Assembly: GCA_022828595.1 (NCBI GenBank)
Contig: JAKGHH010000007.1
Coordinates: 35,960,356-36,024,355, forward strand
Length of the DNA stretch: 64,000 nucleotides
Reading direction: 5' to 3'
Source of the DNA: Nelumbo lutea
Lineage: Eukaryota; Streptophyta; Magnoliopsida; Proteales; Nelumbonaceae
Shown here: in pieces, positions 1 to 10,115 of the stretch
How positions within the stretch are numbered: the first letter of the stretch is position 1
Layout of the letters: each line of letters starts with the position of its first letter
The notes under the pieces: model-generated
The model's input: the letters and a program-made list of their open reading frames with translations, nothing else
Told to the model about the DNA's origin: nothing
Databases searched by the model: none
Program-made: the position numbers and the translations under genes

Positions 1-838
1 GGGACATTGAAGTATTTTTTGGGTATAGAAGTTGCTAGATCAAGACAAGGTGTAAACCTGTGCCAAAGAAAATTTGTTCTTGATCTGTTGGATGAAACAG
101 GACTGTTAGGTGCAAAACCGGCTGAAACTCCCATGGAGCCAAATGCTAAGTTGAGCAGTGATACAGGGGAAATATTTGATGATCCTGGAAGGTATAGACA
201 GAGACCAAACATCTCCTTTGTAGTTAGTTTGGTGAACCAATTTATGTAGAACCCTTAGATACCTCACTAGGATGTAGTTCTTTGAATTGTAAGTTACCTG
301 AAGGGAGCTCCAGGCCGTGGGTTATTGTATAAACCAGGAGGAAGACTTGAAGTAATTGGGTATACAGATGCAGGTTGGGTAGGCTCTGTGTCTGATAGAA
401 GATCTAATACAGGTTACCGCACATTTCTTGAAGGAAATCTTGTGACATGGAAGAGTAAGAAGTAGACGGTTGTGGCAAGGAGCAGTGCTGAAGTCGAATA
501 CATAGCCATGGCACACACTACATATGAATTAGCATGGTTGAAGAATCTTCTACAAGAAATCAGGTTCTCCATGGATAGACCTATGAAATTGTATTGTAAC
601 AATCAAACTGCACTCCACATCTCATCTAACCCTGTTTTTCATGAGTGAACAAAGCACATAGAGATTGATTGCCACTTTGTGAGGGAGAAGGTCCTTACTG
701 GAGAGATGAGCACAGAACATGTGGGCTCAGGTGATCAATGGGCAGATTTGTTTACAAAAGGCTTAAGCTCAGGGAGAGTGAACTATATATGTAACAAGCT
801 GGGATTATATGACATATATTCTCTAGCTTGAGGGGGAG
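1..838 (+). pseudogene. Ty1/copia pol remnant, RT end and RNase H (element A)
   Basis: The first frame reads the C-terminal end of a copia reverse transcriptase (LKYFLGIEVARS, then FVLDLLDETGLLG). After a frame break near 240 come the RNase H motifs GYTDAGWVGSVSDRRS, ARSSAEVEYIAMAH, LYCNNQTALHISSNP and TKHIEIDCHFVREK, then QWADLFTKGL. This order is that of plant Ty1/copia pol. The window edge cuts the 5' part. At least two in-frame stops (in WKSKK-stop and HE-stop-TKHIE) and the frame break make it a dead copy. It ends in the purine tract GAGGGGGAG just before the LTR. Confidence 0.93.
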
Positions 839-1087
839 TGTTAGAGCTAGCCGAATAAGGGTAGATTAGTCATTTTATTTCTGTTAAGTTATGTGCTTAT
901 GTGGCAGTTTTAATAGACTTCCTGTCCCATACTTAAGTGGGGGCAGCTTAGTCTTTGTACTACTAATTAGAGGCTAATCCATATTAGGGTCGACTGATAG
1001 GGTTTAGGCTATCATGTTCGACTATTCTCTTCTTCTTCTTCTTCTGCTCTTCTCCTGGTTCGAACTACCGTAGCTACAGGACAAACA
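839..1087 (+). repeat. 3' LTR of copia element A
   Basis: The polypurine tract GAGGGGGAG is followed directly by TGTTAGAGCTAGCC, the usual LTR start. The proposed end is ACAAACA at 1087. The left edge is well supported by the RNase H end and purine tract. The right edge is inferred from the TG...CA rule only. A TCTTCTTCTT-rich stretch near 1026-1050 lies in its 3' part. Confidence 0.65.
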
Positions 1088-1099
1088 GTGCCCAAATAA

Positions 1100-1865
1100 A
1101 ATGGTCTCCACACCCCTTGTTTAGTTAATGTATCATCCATATTGTTAACAGTTCTTTTAACTCATTGAAAGGACTGAGTATAAAGCAATTATATGACCTT
1201 CTCCATCTCTAAATCCTCCTACTCCTGACAAGCCTGGATTGTACATCTCTCCATCAAAGTTCAACTTGATGAAGCCTTCCGGTGGTGACATTCTTATTTA
1301 TGGAAGTTCCCACTGCTTTTGTCCAATTTTTTTTTTTTATAGGTAAAGGTACTTTTGTCCAATTTCTTAACATATCTTCCATTTAAAAGGAAGGAAACTT
1401 CTCATAGATTTCAGGTTTTCAACCAATGGCTACCCTTGAAGTGATACATTCAATTATGGCTTCTTTACTCCTTTTCTTTTCCAAGAAAATTTCCACTGCT
1501 TTTGTCCAATTTTTTTTGTAGGTAAAAGTACTTTTGTCCAATTTCTTAACATATCTTCCATTTAAAAGGAAGGAAACTTCTCATAGATTTCAAGTTTTCA
1601 ACCAATGGCTACCCTTGAAGTGATACATTCAATTATGGCTTCTTTACTCCTTTTCTTTTCCAAGAATATTCTTGAATTCCTTTCCTTTCTTCCCATATTG
1701 TCCAAATTAGTGCAGATTTTGTACATATCTACATGATGCTTCCTCTTTTCTTTGGCCACACCAAAGTTGTTGAGGTAAACAAACTTAACATATCAATCAG
1801 AAGATTCCACTTGCACTCAAACAGGGAGAACCAATCTCAAATGTATGCAACCAAAGGACAGGAGA
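1100..1865 (-). pseudogene. LINE (L1-type) 3' end: zinc-binding and RNase H remnant
   Basis: The minus strand reads the string typical of plant LINE ORF2 ends: an RVT zinc-binding remnant (WFSLFECKW), the motif WTIWEERNSRIF, then FIKLNFDGEMYNPGLSGVGG and FRDGEGHIIALYS of RNase H. Frames change several times. An internal tandem duplication (1307-1667) breaks the reading. Copia element A lies at its distal edge and a gypsy LTR at its proximal edge, so the LINE appears to be the older layer. Confidence 0.8.
1307..1667. repeat. Tandem duplication, two units of about 184 bp
   Basis: The block starting TTCCACTGCTTTTGTCC at 1307 recurs at 1491 and runs nearly identical to about 1667. Both units contain ACATATCTTCCATTTAAAAG and a T-tract of different length. 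The duplication lies within the LINE remnant. The copies differ at very few positions, so it is recent relative to the LINE. Confidence 0.95.
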
Positions 1866-1873
1866 TTAGTAAG

Positions 1874-2166
1874 TGATACCAAATCTATTAGATTCGGTCC
1901 AATAGAGCAGCTGCTTTGAGGGAGCTGAACCTCCTAAGAAGAAAAAGAGAGGGAAAATGTATTTTAAGGGAAATTTCTCACTCCTTGCCTTCTTATTATT
2001 TCCTTATATAGTTATATGAGATTCAACTGTTACAAGAGTCTACAATTAGTTGTAACTAATAATCTGATGTGGACCCTTGATATAAACTTGCTGGATGGGC
2101 TGCAAGCTCCTAGTTGGGCCTGTTTGTGCTCTAGTAGCTGGGTTGGGCTGGTTCTGGTTCCTAACA
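1874..2166 (-). repeat. Ty3/gypsy 3' LTR
   Basis: On the minus strand the purine tract AAGGGGAGAGGAAT is followed by TGTTAGGAACCAG at 2166, an LTR start. The sequence continues to about 1874, where the minus strand reads TTTGGTATCA. The start is secure. The end is set by the TG/CA rule and may be off by some bases. Confidence 0.6.
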
Positions 2167-3230
2167 ATTCCTCTCCCCTTAGGAAAACCTTGTCCTCAAG
2201 GTTGATGTGGGGATACTCTTGTTGAAGCTTGTAATAATCCTCCCAGGTTGCATCTTCATTTGGTAAGTTAGAAAATAGAACCAATGCCTCAGTTTTTGTT
2301 TGTTCTTGCTTCACTTGCCTAAGATATATAGGTTTGGGTTCTGCAAGGATCTGACTTCTTCTGTGAATTCACTCAGGTAATGTGAGATGGAACATGATCT
2401 TGTCAATGATATGTTTCTTGAGAAGTGAGATGTGGAAAGTCAGATGGGTAACTCATGTTGGTAGGCTAAAGAGTCAATTTTCTCAAGCACCTTGAAGTTG
2501 ATAGGCCAATGGTTGTGGGCTACCATGGTTTGGTAATAGGCCTTCATTTGCTGTTGGGCCTGAAGTAAATTGGCTTTCAATTCATGAAGCACCTGGTCCC
2601 TTGTAGTGGGTAACTCGTCTATTGACTCCACAGAGGTGGACCCTTTCTCATAAGGTAATATGGCCAGGGGGGGGGGGAGGCTTGACCATCTACAACTTCA
2701 AAGGAGTTGTACCACAGCGTAACCACTTAGCCATTGCTTGGGTCAACAATTGGTGAAGCATTTGAGGTATGTCTCAAGGCAGCAATTATCCACCTTAGTT
2801 TGGCCATTGGATTGAAGACGGTAGCTGGTAGAATACTTGAGATGGGTACCTTGGAGCTTGAAGTATTCTTTCCAGGAGTTATTCATGAAGAGAGGGTCTT
2901 GGTCTGAGACTATGGCCTTAGGGGTACATGATACCATGTAACTTCATGGCATCCCTGACAAATACTCTAAATAACTTGGACCACAGTCTAGGGTGGTGCA
3001 GGGCCAAAATATGACCATACTTGCTGAGATGGTCAATGACAACTATGATTACTGACTTCCTGGCTGAAGGAGGCAAGCCCATGATGAAGTCCATGGCTAC
3101 TTCTTCCCAAACTAGCTCAGGTATTTGTAAGGGTTGTAAGAGGCTTGCAGGCTTCTGAGCTATATACTGTTGTTGAAAAACTTGGCAACTGGCTGCACAT
3201 TTCTTCATGCCTTTCCAGTGGGATCATTCT
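2167..3230 (-). pseudogene. Ty3/gypsy integrase to chromodomain-like tail, remnant
   Basis: Minus-strand pieces follow in order from 3230 downward: HWKGMKKCAASCQVFQQQ (integrase zinc region), a core with EVAMDFIMGLPPSARKSV and VVIDHLSKYGH, then KAIVSDQDPLF and TSYRLQSNGQTKVDN. Near 2240-2310 comes the tail SNLPNEDATWEDYYKLQ, usual for chromodomain-type plant gypsy polyproteins. Frame breaks separate the pieces. A run of nine or ten G near 2668 may be one of them. The gag, protease and RT parts are missing upstream. Confidence 0.9.
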
Positions 3231-3491
3231 TATAAGACAGTGCAAACAAAGATTGAAACTAGTCTTTGAGAGGAGAAGGCCCCAGCCAAACATGTTCCTA
3301 GAATGTAATATTATTGCTCAAACAAGGATCATTCCTTACAAGAGGAAAGAATAGTGGAAGAATAGTGTGAATGGCCTTCTTGTTGCTCTAGCCGATACAC
3401 CAATGTCCCATCCATTATCCAAAACCCCACGAATACTCACACCACCACCCTAAACTTAAGCTGCATCACAGTTAACAATACTATTCGCCAC
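3231..3491. other. No gene seen; join between gypsy and copia elements
   Basis: This stretch follows the broken 5' side of the gypsy remnant and ends where the next copia LTR starts at 3492. No reading frame shows a known domain. Confidence 0.5.
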
Positions 3492-3765
3492 TGTTGAGAG
3501 ATTGATTTTATGTTTTCTACTTTATTTGTTACCACTATAGTTGTTGATTACATTTATTGCTGTTTTGGTACTGTTGTGTTTTAATTCTTTTTGAGTATTG
3601 GGCAGCCAGGGGTATAATGGTCAGTGTATACCACATTATGCTTAATAGAAATAGATATGAAGGGGTGGCAACCAGAATTTTTTTCTGCTTCCCATTCTTT
3701 CTTCTCTGATTTTTTTCTTCCCCTCTTTTCACTTCACTCTAAATTTCTGCTGTTTCTATTCATTG
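3492..3765 (+). repeat. 5' LTR of copia element B
   Basis: It begins TGTTGAGAGATTG and matches the block at 8433-8712 along its length. Shared features include GAGTATTGGGCAGCCAGGGG versus GAGTATTGAGCGGGCAGGGG, and CCCTCTTTTCACTTCACTC. Both are on the same strand, about 4.9 kb apart, and the downstream copy follows a copia RNase H end, so they form an LTR pair. The pair has diverged clearly, which suggests an old insertion. Confidence 0.85.
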
Positions 3766-3969
3766 AGTAGTCGTGAGGTGAACAGTAGTAGTGGGTCAAA
3801 GTCATTGAGTTAAATTATGCTTTGGCATAATTAATTGGGTCATTTTTCTTTTTCTTCACTGCATATTTTATTTCCCAAGTTAAATGGGTTTGCTGAGGTG
3901 TTTGGTTTGGATTATAATGGCCATTTAATGGCATGCAAACTTCTTTTTTACCAAGTACTTCTTTGTTTG

Positions 3970-4050
3970 ATATTGTGCAAATTGGGGTGATTCTAGGACC
4001 CTTGGAGTGATTCCTTTGGAATTCCCTCTCTTTTCTCTTTCTCCACCCTT

Positions 4051-4092
<42 letters not shown>

Positions 4093-4120
4093 TGCGATAG
4101 TTTGTTCCAACCCTACTGCA
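3970..4120 (+). repeat. Truncated 5' LTR of gag-only gypsy element
   Basis: The stretch ending CCAACCCTACTGCA at 4120 matches the end of the LTR at 5646-6110: GTGATTCC, TTTCTCTTTCTCCACCC, a CT repeat (about 4055-4088), CGATAGTTTGTT. Upstream of about 3970 the match fades, so roughly two thirds of the 5' LTR is lost or too diverged to see. It is followed after seven bases by a primer-binding site. Confidence 0.75.
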
Positions 4121-4127
4121 TCACTTT

Positions 4128-4139
4128 TGGTATCAGAGC
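4128..4139 (+). other. Primer-binding site (initiator tRNA-Met)
   Basis: TGGTATCAGAGC, the canonical complement of the 3' end of plant initiator tRNA-Met, lies seven bases after the LTR end and 16 bases before the gag start. This places the LTR edge and orientation of the element. Confidence 0.9.
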
Positions 4140-4154
4140 TAATGGTTAGTCACC

Positions 4155-5133
4155 ATGTTTTCACAAAGAGACCGATTCTATAGGCCTAGGGTATCATTTA
4201 AACAATCTCATGGGTCTAGAATCGATGATGAAAGGGTTTTTGAACCATATGAAGGGTTTATGGTTGATTTACTTGAGATTTTGATGGAAAAAAATAGATC
4301 TACTAATGTCAGCTATAGGAGTAAGGTTTTCAAGAACGTTAGAAGAGAAAGGGAAGTGCCTAATTTCAAGGCAGACGAAGACCATCAAGCATTTTTTGAT
4401 TGGATTGCTAAACTAGAAGAATATTTCGATTGTCATGATATGTCTGAAAAACAAAGGTTTAGATTTTTACGCATGAAGCTTGCGGTTAATGCTAAAGTAT
4501 GGTGGAGAACTCTTGAACAATGACTATAAAATAGAGGTGAATATCCTAACCACATGGGCAGAGATGAAGAGGTGTTTGCAACAAAAGTATATTCCACAAT
4601 ACTTCCATGATGATCTATATGTGGAGTTGACTAATCTCAAGCAAGATATGCTATCTATAGTTCAATATATACATAGTTTTGATGAATTATCTATTAGATG
4701 TGACACTATAGAAAGTCAAAGCCACAAATTAGTTTGTTTCATGAATGGACTAAGGAATGTAATCAAGAATGAATTGTCTACAATTCAAATATATGACTTA
4801 GACCATGCCTTTGAATTGGCTCTTGAGATGGAGAAGGAGGTGGTTATAACAAAGAATTTGAAGCCAATGAGAAGAAAATACAAAGTTGAAGATAAAGAAG
4901 CTGATTTCTTGCATGTTGATGCCCATCCTAGAGCTGAAGTTGTGAATGAAGAATTTCAACCTATAGAAGTTGTAAACATTGAAGATTCAAAGGGTGCAGG
5001 CCAAGAAAAGGTTGGAATCGTTGAAGAAGAAACCTCCAACACCCATGGTCAGCTTGGGGTTAATGATCAAGAAGAGATAGAAGTGGAGCAGGTTGGAGAA
5101 ATCAGGTGCAAGATGCAAATGTGGTGGTTGTAA
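4155..5133 (+). pseudogene. Ty3/gypsy-type Gag, one frameshift
   Basis: Two overlapping frames (4155-4523 and 4480-5133) join into one Gag of roughly 315 residues if the frameshift near 4500 is ignored. The conserved retrotransposon-gag core is clear: ADEDHQAFFDWIAKLEEYF, then KVWWRTLEQ, TWAEMKRCLQQKYIPQYF, and QYIHSFDELSIRC. The C-terminal part is acidic and no CCHC knuckle is visible in frame. No protease, RT, RNase H or integrase follows before the 3' LTR at 5646, so the element carries only Gag. This fits the plant TR-GAG type of non-autonomous gypsy element. It could instead be an element that lost pol by deletion. Confidence 0.87.
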
Positions 5134-5645
5134 TAGATGTTAGCAAGGAAGTCATGACTTTGCCTTACAAGTTCAATTGGAACCAATGCAAGAATTACAA
5201 GCTGGCATAGTAAAAGTTCCATCGACATCAATGGTGGCAGAAGTTAAAGAGCTTGCTGAAGAACCAAGGGTAGCTGAAGCCATGGAGATGGAGATTTCTC
5301 TACTAAAGGTTGAAGGAAAAGTTGCAGTTGAGATTTTGGATGTGAAAGTTCATAGTGATAAGCAAGGGGAAGATTCACCACAAGATAAGCTGATGGATGA
5401 TGTAAGTGTTCAAGAAGCTAATGTTATTGGTGATTTAACAATGATGGTTATGGAAGGCAGTATTTAGGCATACATCGGTTTCAAGATCCATTTATAGCTG
5501 TGTGTGACATCTACTCTGCAGTCGAAGTGTGTTGAAGTAGCTATGGGAATTACTACTCCTTTTGTCATTGAGGTACATCAACTTTTCATCCTCAAGTTCT
5601 TCAAAACCTGAGGACGAGTTTTTTTTTTGAACCAGGGGAGAATAA
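5134..5645 (+). other. Gag-to-3' LTR spacer with purine tract
   Basis: A 96-residue open frame (5177-5467) is Glu/Val rich and has no recognised domain; it may be the diverged Gag tail. Near 5608 the text reads like the end of a gypsy polyprotein leader (GGACGAG before a T-run). The purine tract ACCAGGGGAGAATAA sits directly before the LTR. Confidence 0.55.
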
Positions 5646-6110
5646 TGCAAGAGCTAAAGAATCAAATTTGGAACTTTTTGAAATTTTCTGTCTTTTTGTA
5701 TATTTGGATAGTATGGATATTTTCGTCATTTTAACTAGTCCTATGTGGGTTTGGGATATAACATCTTGTTCCTCTAGTTTAGAAGGTCTCGTCTTTCAAT
5801 TTTCAATATCTTTGCATTAGTAGATAGAAAGTTATTGTGTTTCTTGATGCCCAAGACAAGGAGTGGCGTTCTTGTAATTATGGTGAACAGTATTCCGGCC
5901 GCACAAGTCACTCTATAAATAGATGTGTTCTCTTCCTTTTGAAGCCAATGAATGAATGAAGATGTCATTAGAATTCTCTTTCGAGTTTGCTGTATGGAGT
6001 GATTCCTACAAACCCTAGAGTGTTTCCTTGGGGCTTCCCTCTCATTTCTCTTTCTCCACCCTTTCTCTCTCTCTCTCTCTCTTGTGATAGTTTGTTCGAG
6101 CCCTACTGCA
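5646..6110 (+). repeat. 3' LTR of gag-only gypsy element
   Basis: A 465-bp LTR from TGCAAGAGC to CCCTACTGCA. It contains a TATA-like CTATAAATAG near 5911-5920, a T-rich middle and a short CT repeat (6064-6082). Its last roughly 140 bp match the truncated 5' LTR. The next base begins copia integrase sequence, so this LTR marks one insertion edge inside copia element B. Confidence 0.82.
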
Positions 6111-6571
6111 TAAGGATACCGTTACTACTATTATGTCTTGATTAATCACATGCCCTCTTATATTTTGGGATTTAAAACTCATTTGAACATATTATATCCT
6201 AATGAGAGATCTTTCGTTTCCTTTGAGAGTTTTTGGGTGCATAGGTTTTTGTTCATACTCTTGGACCTGATCATTCTAAGCTTTATCCTAAAACTAGGAG
6301 ATGTATTTTTTTTTGGTATGCATAAAATTAGAAGGGGTACTATTATTTTGATCCCATTTGTTTCTATGGCCTTGGTTTTCATATTTTTTCCTACTACTAC
6401 ACAAGGGTAATGTTTTGGTGAGGAGAGGGCTCTTATTCCTACTAATATTCCTTTGCCATGTCCTGTTTTTGATGTCTCGACGATTCCTTCTACTTCTTAT
6501 TCTAATTCTACTACTATAAGTTATCAGGGGTATTTACAAGTGTACCAAAGGCACAAGAAGGTTGATTCTAA
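6111..6571 (+). pseudogene. Copia element B integrase C-terminal remnant
   Basis: The frame from 6130 reads LINHMPSYILGFKTHLNILYP. After a frame break near 6215 come VHTLGPDHSKLYPKTRRC and SMALVF. These are the usual copia integrase-tail landmarks before RT. A last patch (VYQRHKK near 6540-6558) ends where foreign repeat sequence begins. Confidence 0.85.
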
Positions 6572-7021
6572 CTAGTGTTTAAAAGGCGTGGGAGGCGTAT
6601 GCTTGGAGGTGTGCCTCCAAGTGAGGCACCCCCAGAACACCTTGAGGCATATGCTAGGGGCACTGGCACCTTTGAGACATATGCCTCATGTGCCTCATGC
6701 ACACCTAGTTAGCATAATAATCCTAGGAGTTGAAGAAAACTCAATAAATTGAATAATCCTAGAACGTCCATACATATTTATAGACTCTAAACTCATGATA
6801 ATCCTAGGAGTCAAATTGTTAGACTCATAATGATCCTAGGAGTCAAACCGTTAGACTCAAACTAATTTGTCATATCCTATTTCAATTCGAAGAAGACTCA
6901 AAAACTCTAATACTACTTATGCAATGACTCTGAAATTTTAAACATAAACAAACTATATCTAGCCAAGTTAAGCCTTATAATTGGGCCCTACAAAAAATGC
7001 AAAATGACAACATTATTGTGA
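6572..7021. repeat. Repeat insert with GGAGGCGTATGC-like end and 32-bp tandem units
   Basis: It starts with a G-rich AGGCGTGGGAGGCG segment containing short inverted repeats (GGAGGTGTGCCTCC). It then carries two or three copies of a unit with AATCCTAGGAGTCAAA and GTTAGACTCA (about 6790-6860). A related end sequence is seen on the opposite strand near 56545-56635. The copia frame resumes at about 7022 with part of RT missing. Confidence 0.5.
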
Positions 7022-7100
7022 GCTGTTAGAGACTTGTGGGTTGATTTCTCTACCTGTGCATGACCAGGCTTGATATTTCATATGCAGCAAGTGTTGTGAG

Positions 7101-7685
7101 TAGGGGTGGATTTGAGTCGAGCGAAGCCAAATACTTGGCTATTTGTGCTTGGCTCGCAGGAATAGTATCAGGCTCGAGCTCGATTTGAGCTAAAGACTTG
7201 AGCTCAAGCTCGGCTCGGTTCATAGCTCGAAAGTTCGAGCTTGGCTCAGCTGAAGCTCGACTATAAGCCAATTTTTTTTGAAAAATAAAAATTATATGTA
7301 TAAAATTATTATTTTTTATTTTTCAAACAAAAGATTAAGAATTAGAAAAGGGATTTAATATTATATATACAAAATAATTATAATTTTTTTTATTTTACAT
7401 ACAAGAAAATAAGAATTATAAAAATTATTTACTATTATACATAAAAAAAATATTATTATATATATGTATGTATGTATGTATATAATAAAAATTATTTATT
7501 TAATACTAGGCTCACGAGCCTTACAAGTCGAGCTTCACTTGGCTTGAGCTCGACTCGATTAGCAAACAAGCTTATATTATCATGCTCGAATTTGGCTTGA
7601 AGCTTGGTTTAAACCGAGCCAAGCCGAGCTTTTCATGAGCCGAGCTAGAATAGCTCGTGAAATGCTCGGCTCGTGGCCACCCCTA
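7101..7685. mobile_element. hAT-type MITE with perfect 8-bp target duplication
   Basis: Terminal inverted repeats TAGGGGTGG / CCACCCCTA flank a 585-bp element. The 8-bp duplication GTTGTGAG sits on both sides (7093-7100 and 7686-7693). Both ends are rich in GAGCTCGA / CGAGCC motifs and the middle is AT-rich with no ORF. TIR sequence and 8-bp duplication are the hAT signature. It sits in the copia RT. Confidence 0.95.
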
Positions 7686-8213
7686 GTTGTGAGCCAATGC
7701 ATGCATGTGTCAAAGAGTTCTCAGACAGGATTCTTGCTTATCTCAAGAAGCAACAAGGTAGGGCTCTGTTGTTCGCTAATTATGTCACATGAGAGTAGAA
7801 GCTTTTATAGATATAAATTGGGCAGGTTCATTGGATGATAGGCACTCTACATATACATTTTGTACTCTTGTTGGTGGTAATCTAGTTTTTTGGAAGAGTA
7901 GTAAGTAGTTGGTGTTTGCTTGTTCTAGTACTGTTCTATGGCTCATAGGGTGTTGGAGTTGTTATGGATCAGATCTTTGCTTGGGGAGCCAGGGATTTAG
8001 GTGGAACAAGCCTTAATGTTATATTGTGATAATCAAGCTGAGATTAATATAGCTCATAGTCTTCAGCATGATATGACTAAGCATATTGAGGTTGATCAGC
8101 ACTTCACTAGAGAAAGGGTGGCTTTAGGTGAAACTTATTTGTCATATGTTACATCTTGCATGCAGCTGGCAGATATTTTCTAAAGGAAATGTTAGAAACA
8201 ATCTGAAAAATGA

Positions 8214-8366
8214 TGTGTAAGGTGCCCACCAGTGGGTTGGTAATGTCTCCTGTTGGTCGTAGTGGAGACTTGGGATCGAATCCTACCTACACCTGGGTTG
8301 GGGGATGAGCTACTCCCATTGTGTATATCCCTTCAGAGCATATCTGCATATCAAAAACAAAAAAAA
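8214..8366 (+). mobile_element. tRNA-derived SINE with 17-bp target duplication (copy 1)
   Basis: AACAATCTGAAAAATGA occurs at both edges (8197-8213 and 8367-8383). The insert has an A-box-like AGTGGGTTGGT, a B-box GGGATCGAATCC near 8273, and an A-rich tail. These are the marks of a pol III-derived SINE. The 3' half (GGGGGATGAGCTACTCCCAT) recurs in three other places in the window. It interrupts the copia C-terminus. Confidence 0.95.
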
Positions 8367-8432
8367 AACAATCTGAAAAATGACTTAAATAAGTTGGGAA
8401 TGACCAATATATATTCCCAACTCGAGGGAGAC

Positions 8433-8712
8433 TGTTGAGGGATTGGTTTTATATTTTATAGCTGTATATTTACTTCCATTATAGTTGCTAATTACTTCTA
8501 TTGCTGTTTGTTTATTACCTGTTTTATTTATTTATTTATTGAGTATTGAGCGGGCAGGGGTATAAATATAATTGGATATCACATTATACTTAAGATGAAT
8601 AGATGTGAAGGGGCAGCAGATAGAACTTTTTACTGCTTCTCTATTCTTTCTTCTCTGATTTCTCTCTTTTCCTCTTCACTTCAACACAATTTCTACTGTT
8701 TTCTATTCATCA
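8433..8712 (+). repeat. 3' LTR of copia element B
   Basis: It follows the purine tract CTCGAGGGAGAC and starts TGTTGAGGGATTGG. It matches the LTR at 3492-3765 throughout and ends CTATTCATCA. Confidence 0.85.
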
Positions 8713-9289
8713 ATTTTCCTTTTTATCAATCAAGTTAAGCAACCTGTAAAATGGAATAGGATTTTTGTATAGTTATCATTTTGCTCCTATAATTTGGATT
8801 CCAGTATTGTATCCTTTTATAATTTCCTTGTTCCGAAAATTTATTTTAAACTGTACGATGTTACAATATGGGCACAATGGATAATTGGGAATTAGTTGTG
8901 TTGGTGTTCAAGTAGTTGGATTTGAAATTGTATACTGTCATTGGCCAAAAGCAAAATGCAAAAATGTAAAAAATGGTAATAAAAGAGCAACTGCCTGGAG
9001 ATTTTCAACAGGCCTGGATATTAACATTGTTCAAAACAAAAATGATAACAATGAAAATATTTGATTAATGAAATATGAAAATTGTTAAAAGTTATATCAT
9101 GGATAAATAGTTCAACCAGAGTACCATAATGTATAAAACATGAGGAAATCCAATTAATTGAGCATTTTATCTAAGTGAACCTGTTATATCAGGTAGGTGA
9201 TCCTAGCCATCCAATTTATTTGACTGACTCTTGACTTAGTTTCACATTTTTCTTGTGGTCATGAAAACCTAATAATTAGTTGGGCAAAT
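8713..9289. other. No gene seen
   Basis: AT-rich sequence without an open frame of note, splice-framed block or clear repeat edge. Confidence 0.5.
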
Positions 9290-9790
9290 AGGTTCAGATG
9301 CTTGGTGGCCATCAAGGATTATCATCATCAATCATCATCATCCAAGCCTCATCCCATGTATATGTGGTTGGTTACATGAATCCTCTTTCTCCATTCCGTT
9401 CTGTTTAATGCCATATTGTTAAATTATGGGGGCTTAAATAATTTCTTACTGTTTTGGTCCATGTCCTTAATGGTTTACCCCTATCCCTCCTAGTTCATTT
9501 AATTTACTACAGATCACTTCTTCTTATGAATGCTGTTGATGGTTTACTCCTATCCCTCCTACTTCCTCTCATTTTATCATCTATTGGAGCTATTTATATT
9601 TCTTTTGAATGCTTTTATTTCTGATCCTACCTTATCTGGTTTTTCCACTCATCCATCTCAGCATATGCATTTCTGCCACATGCATATTTGGACATGTTTC
9701 TTGACTGCTCAATTCTGTACTTCATACAACATTACAACATAGCTCGCCTTACAACTGTTTTATACAACTTTCCTTTTAATCGAAGGCTCC
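9290..9790 (-). pseudogene. LINE (RTE-like) RT C-terminal remnant
   Basis: Minus-strand translation near 9745-9785 gives GKLYKTVVRRAMLY, followed by AVKKH and ICMLRWMSGKTR. This corresponds to the plant endonuclease/RT tail pattern of the type GKFYRTVVRPAMLYG. Toward 9300 it ends in CATCATCATC-rich sequence, as plant LINE 3' ends often do. Multiple stops. Confidence 0.7.
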
Positions 9791-9829
9791 GATCGTTTTC
9801 CAGTATTTAGCAGGGGGTAAGTTGGTAAA

Positions 9830-10115
9830 TTGGTAAATTGACGACAACCCCCACGTTCATTTGCCACTATATTGGGTCCAATGGTATCCGAAGATACTAG
9901 AGAGTACCAGTTACATGGGTAACTATTCCCTCCTGCAAGTAGGTAAACAACTTACCCATGTGCTGATAACGCTCTCTCCCTCCTGTCTCTCTCTTTACCT
10001 GGGTAAGTTGTATTGCACAAGAATGATGGAACCTCACTTGGGCAAGTTTTACTTGGGAAACACTTGCCCAGGTAAACGTACTTACCTAGGTAAGTAAAAA
10101 TGAACAGGGCCTAAG
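9830..10115. repeat. MITE-like block with repeated TTACC(C/T)GGGTAA motifs
   Basis: Short inverted motifs (TTACCTGGGTAA, CTTACCTAGGTAAG, CTTGCCCAGG) are packed in this block. It ends GAACAGGGCC then TAA, like a PIF/Harbinger-type terminus. Weak relatives lie at about 28000-28105 and 42660-42760. The left edge is not clear. Confidence 0.4.

Larger units (their letters stand above)
7022..8432 (+). pseudogene. Copia element B RT end and RNase H remnant
   Basis: RT-tail text runs from about 7022 to 7100, is cut by a MITE, and continues at 7694 (SQCMHVSKEFSDRILAYLKK). RNase H pieces follow out of frame: LVFWKSS near 7885, LYCDNQAEINIAHSL and TKHIEVDQHFTRERVA (8001-8183). The element's C-terminal KLGMTNIYSQLEG lies at about 8390-8430, next to the 3' LTR. 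A SINE splits the last part. Many stops and frame changes show it is inactive. Confidence 0.88.

Noticed and set aside
1290..1680. CRISPR-like repeat array
   Set aside because: Only two long units with no spacers; it is a plain tandem duplication in plant nuclear DNA.
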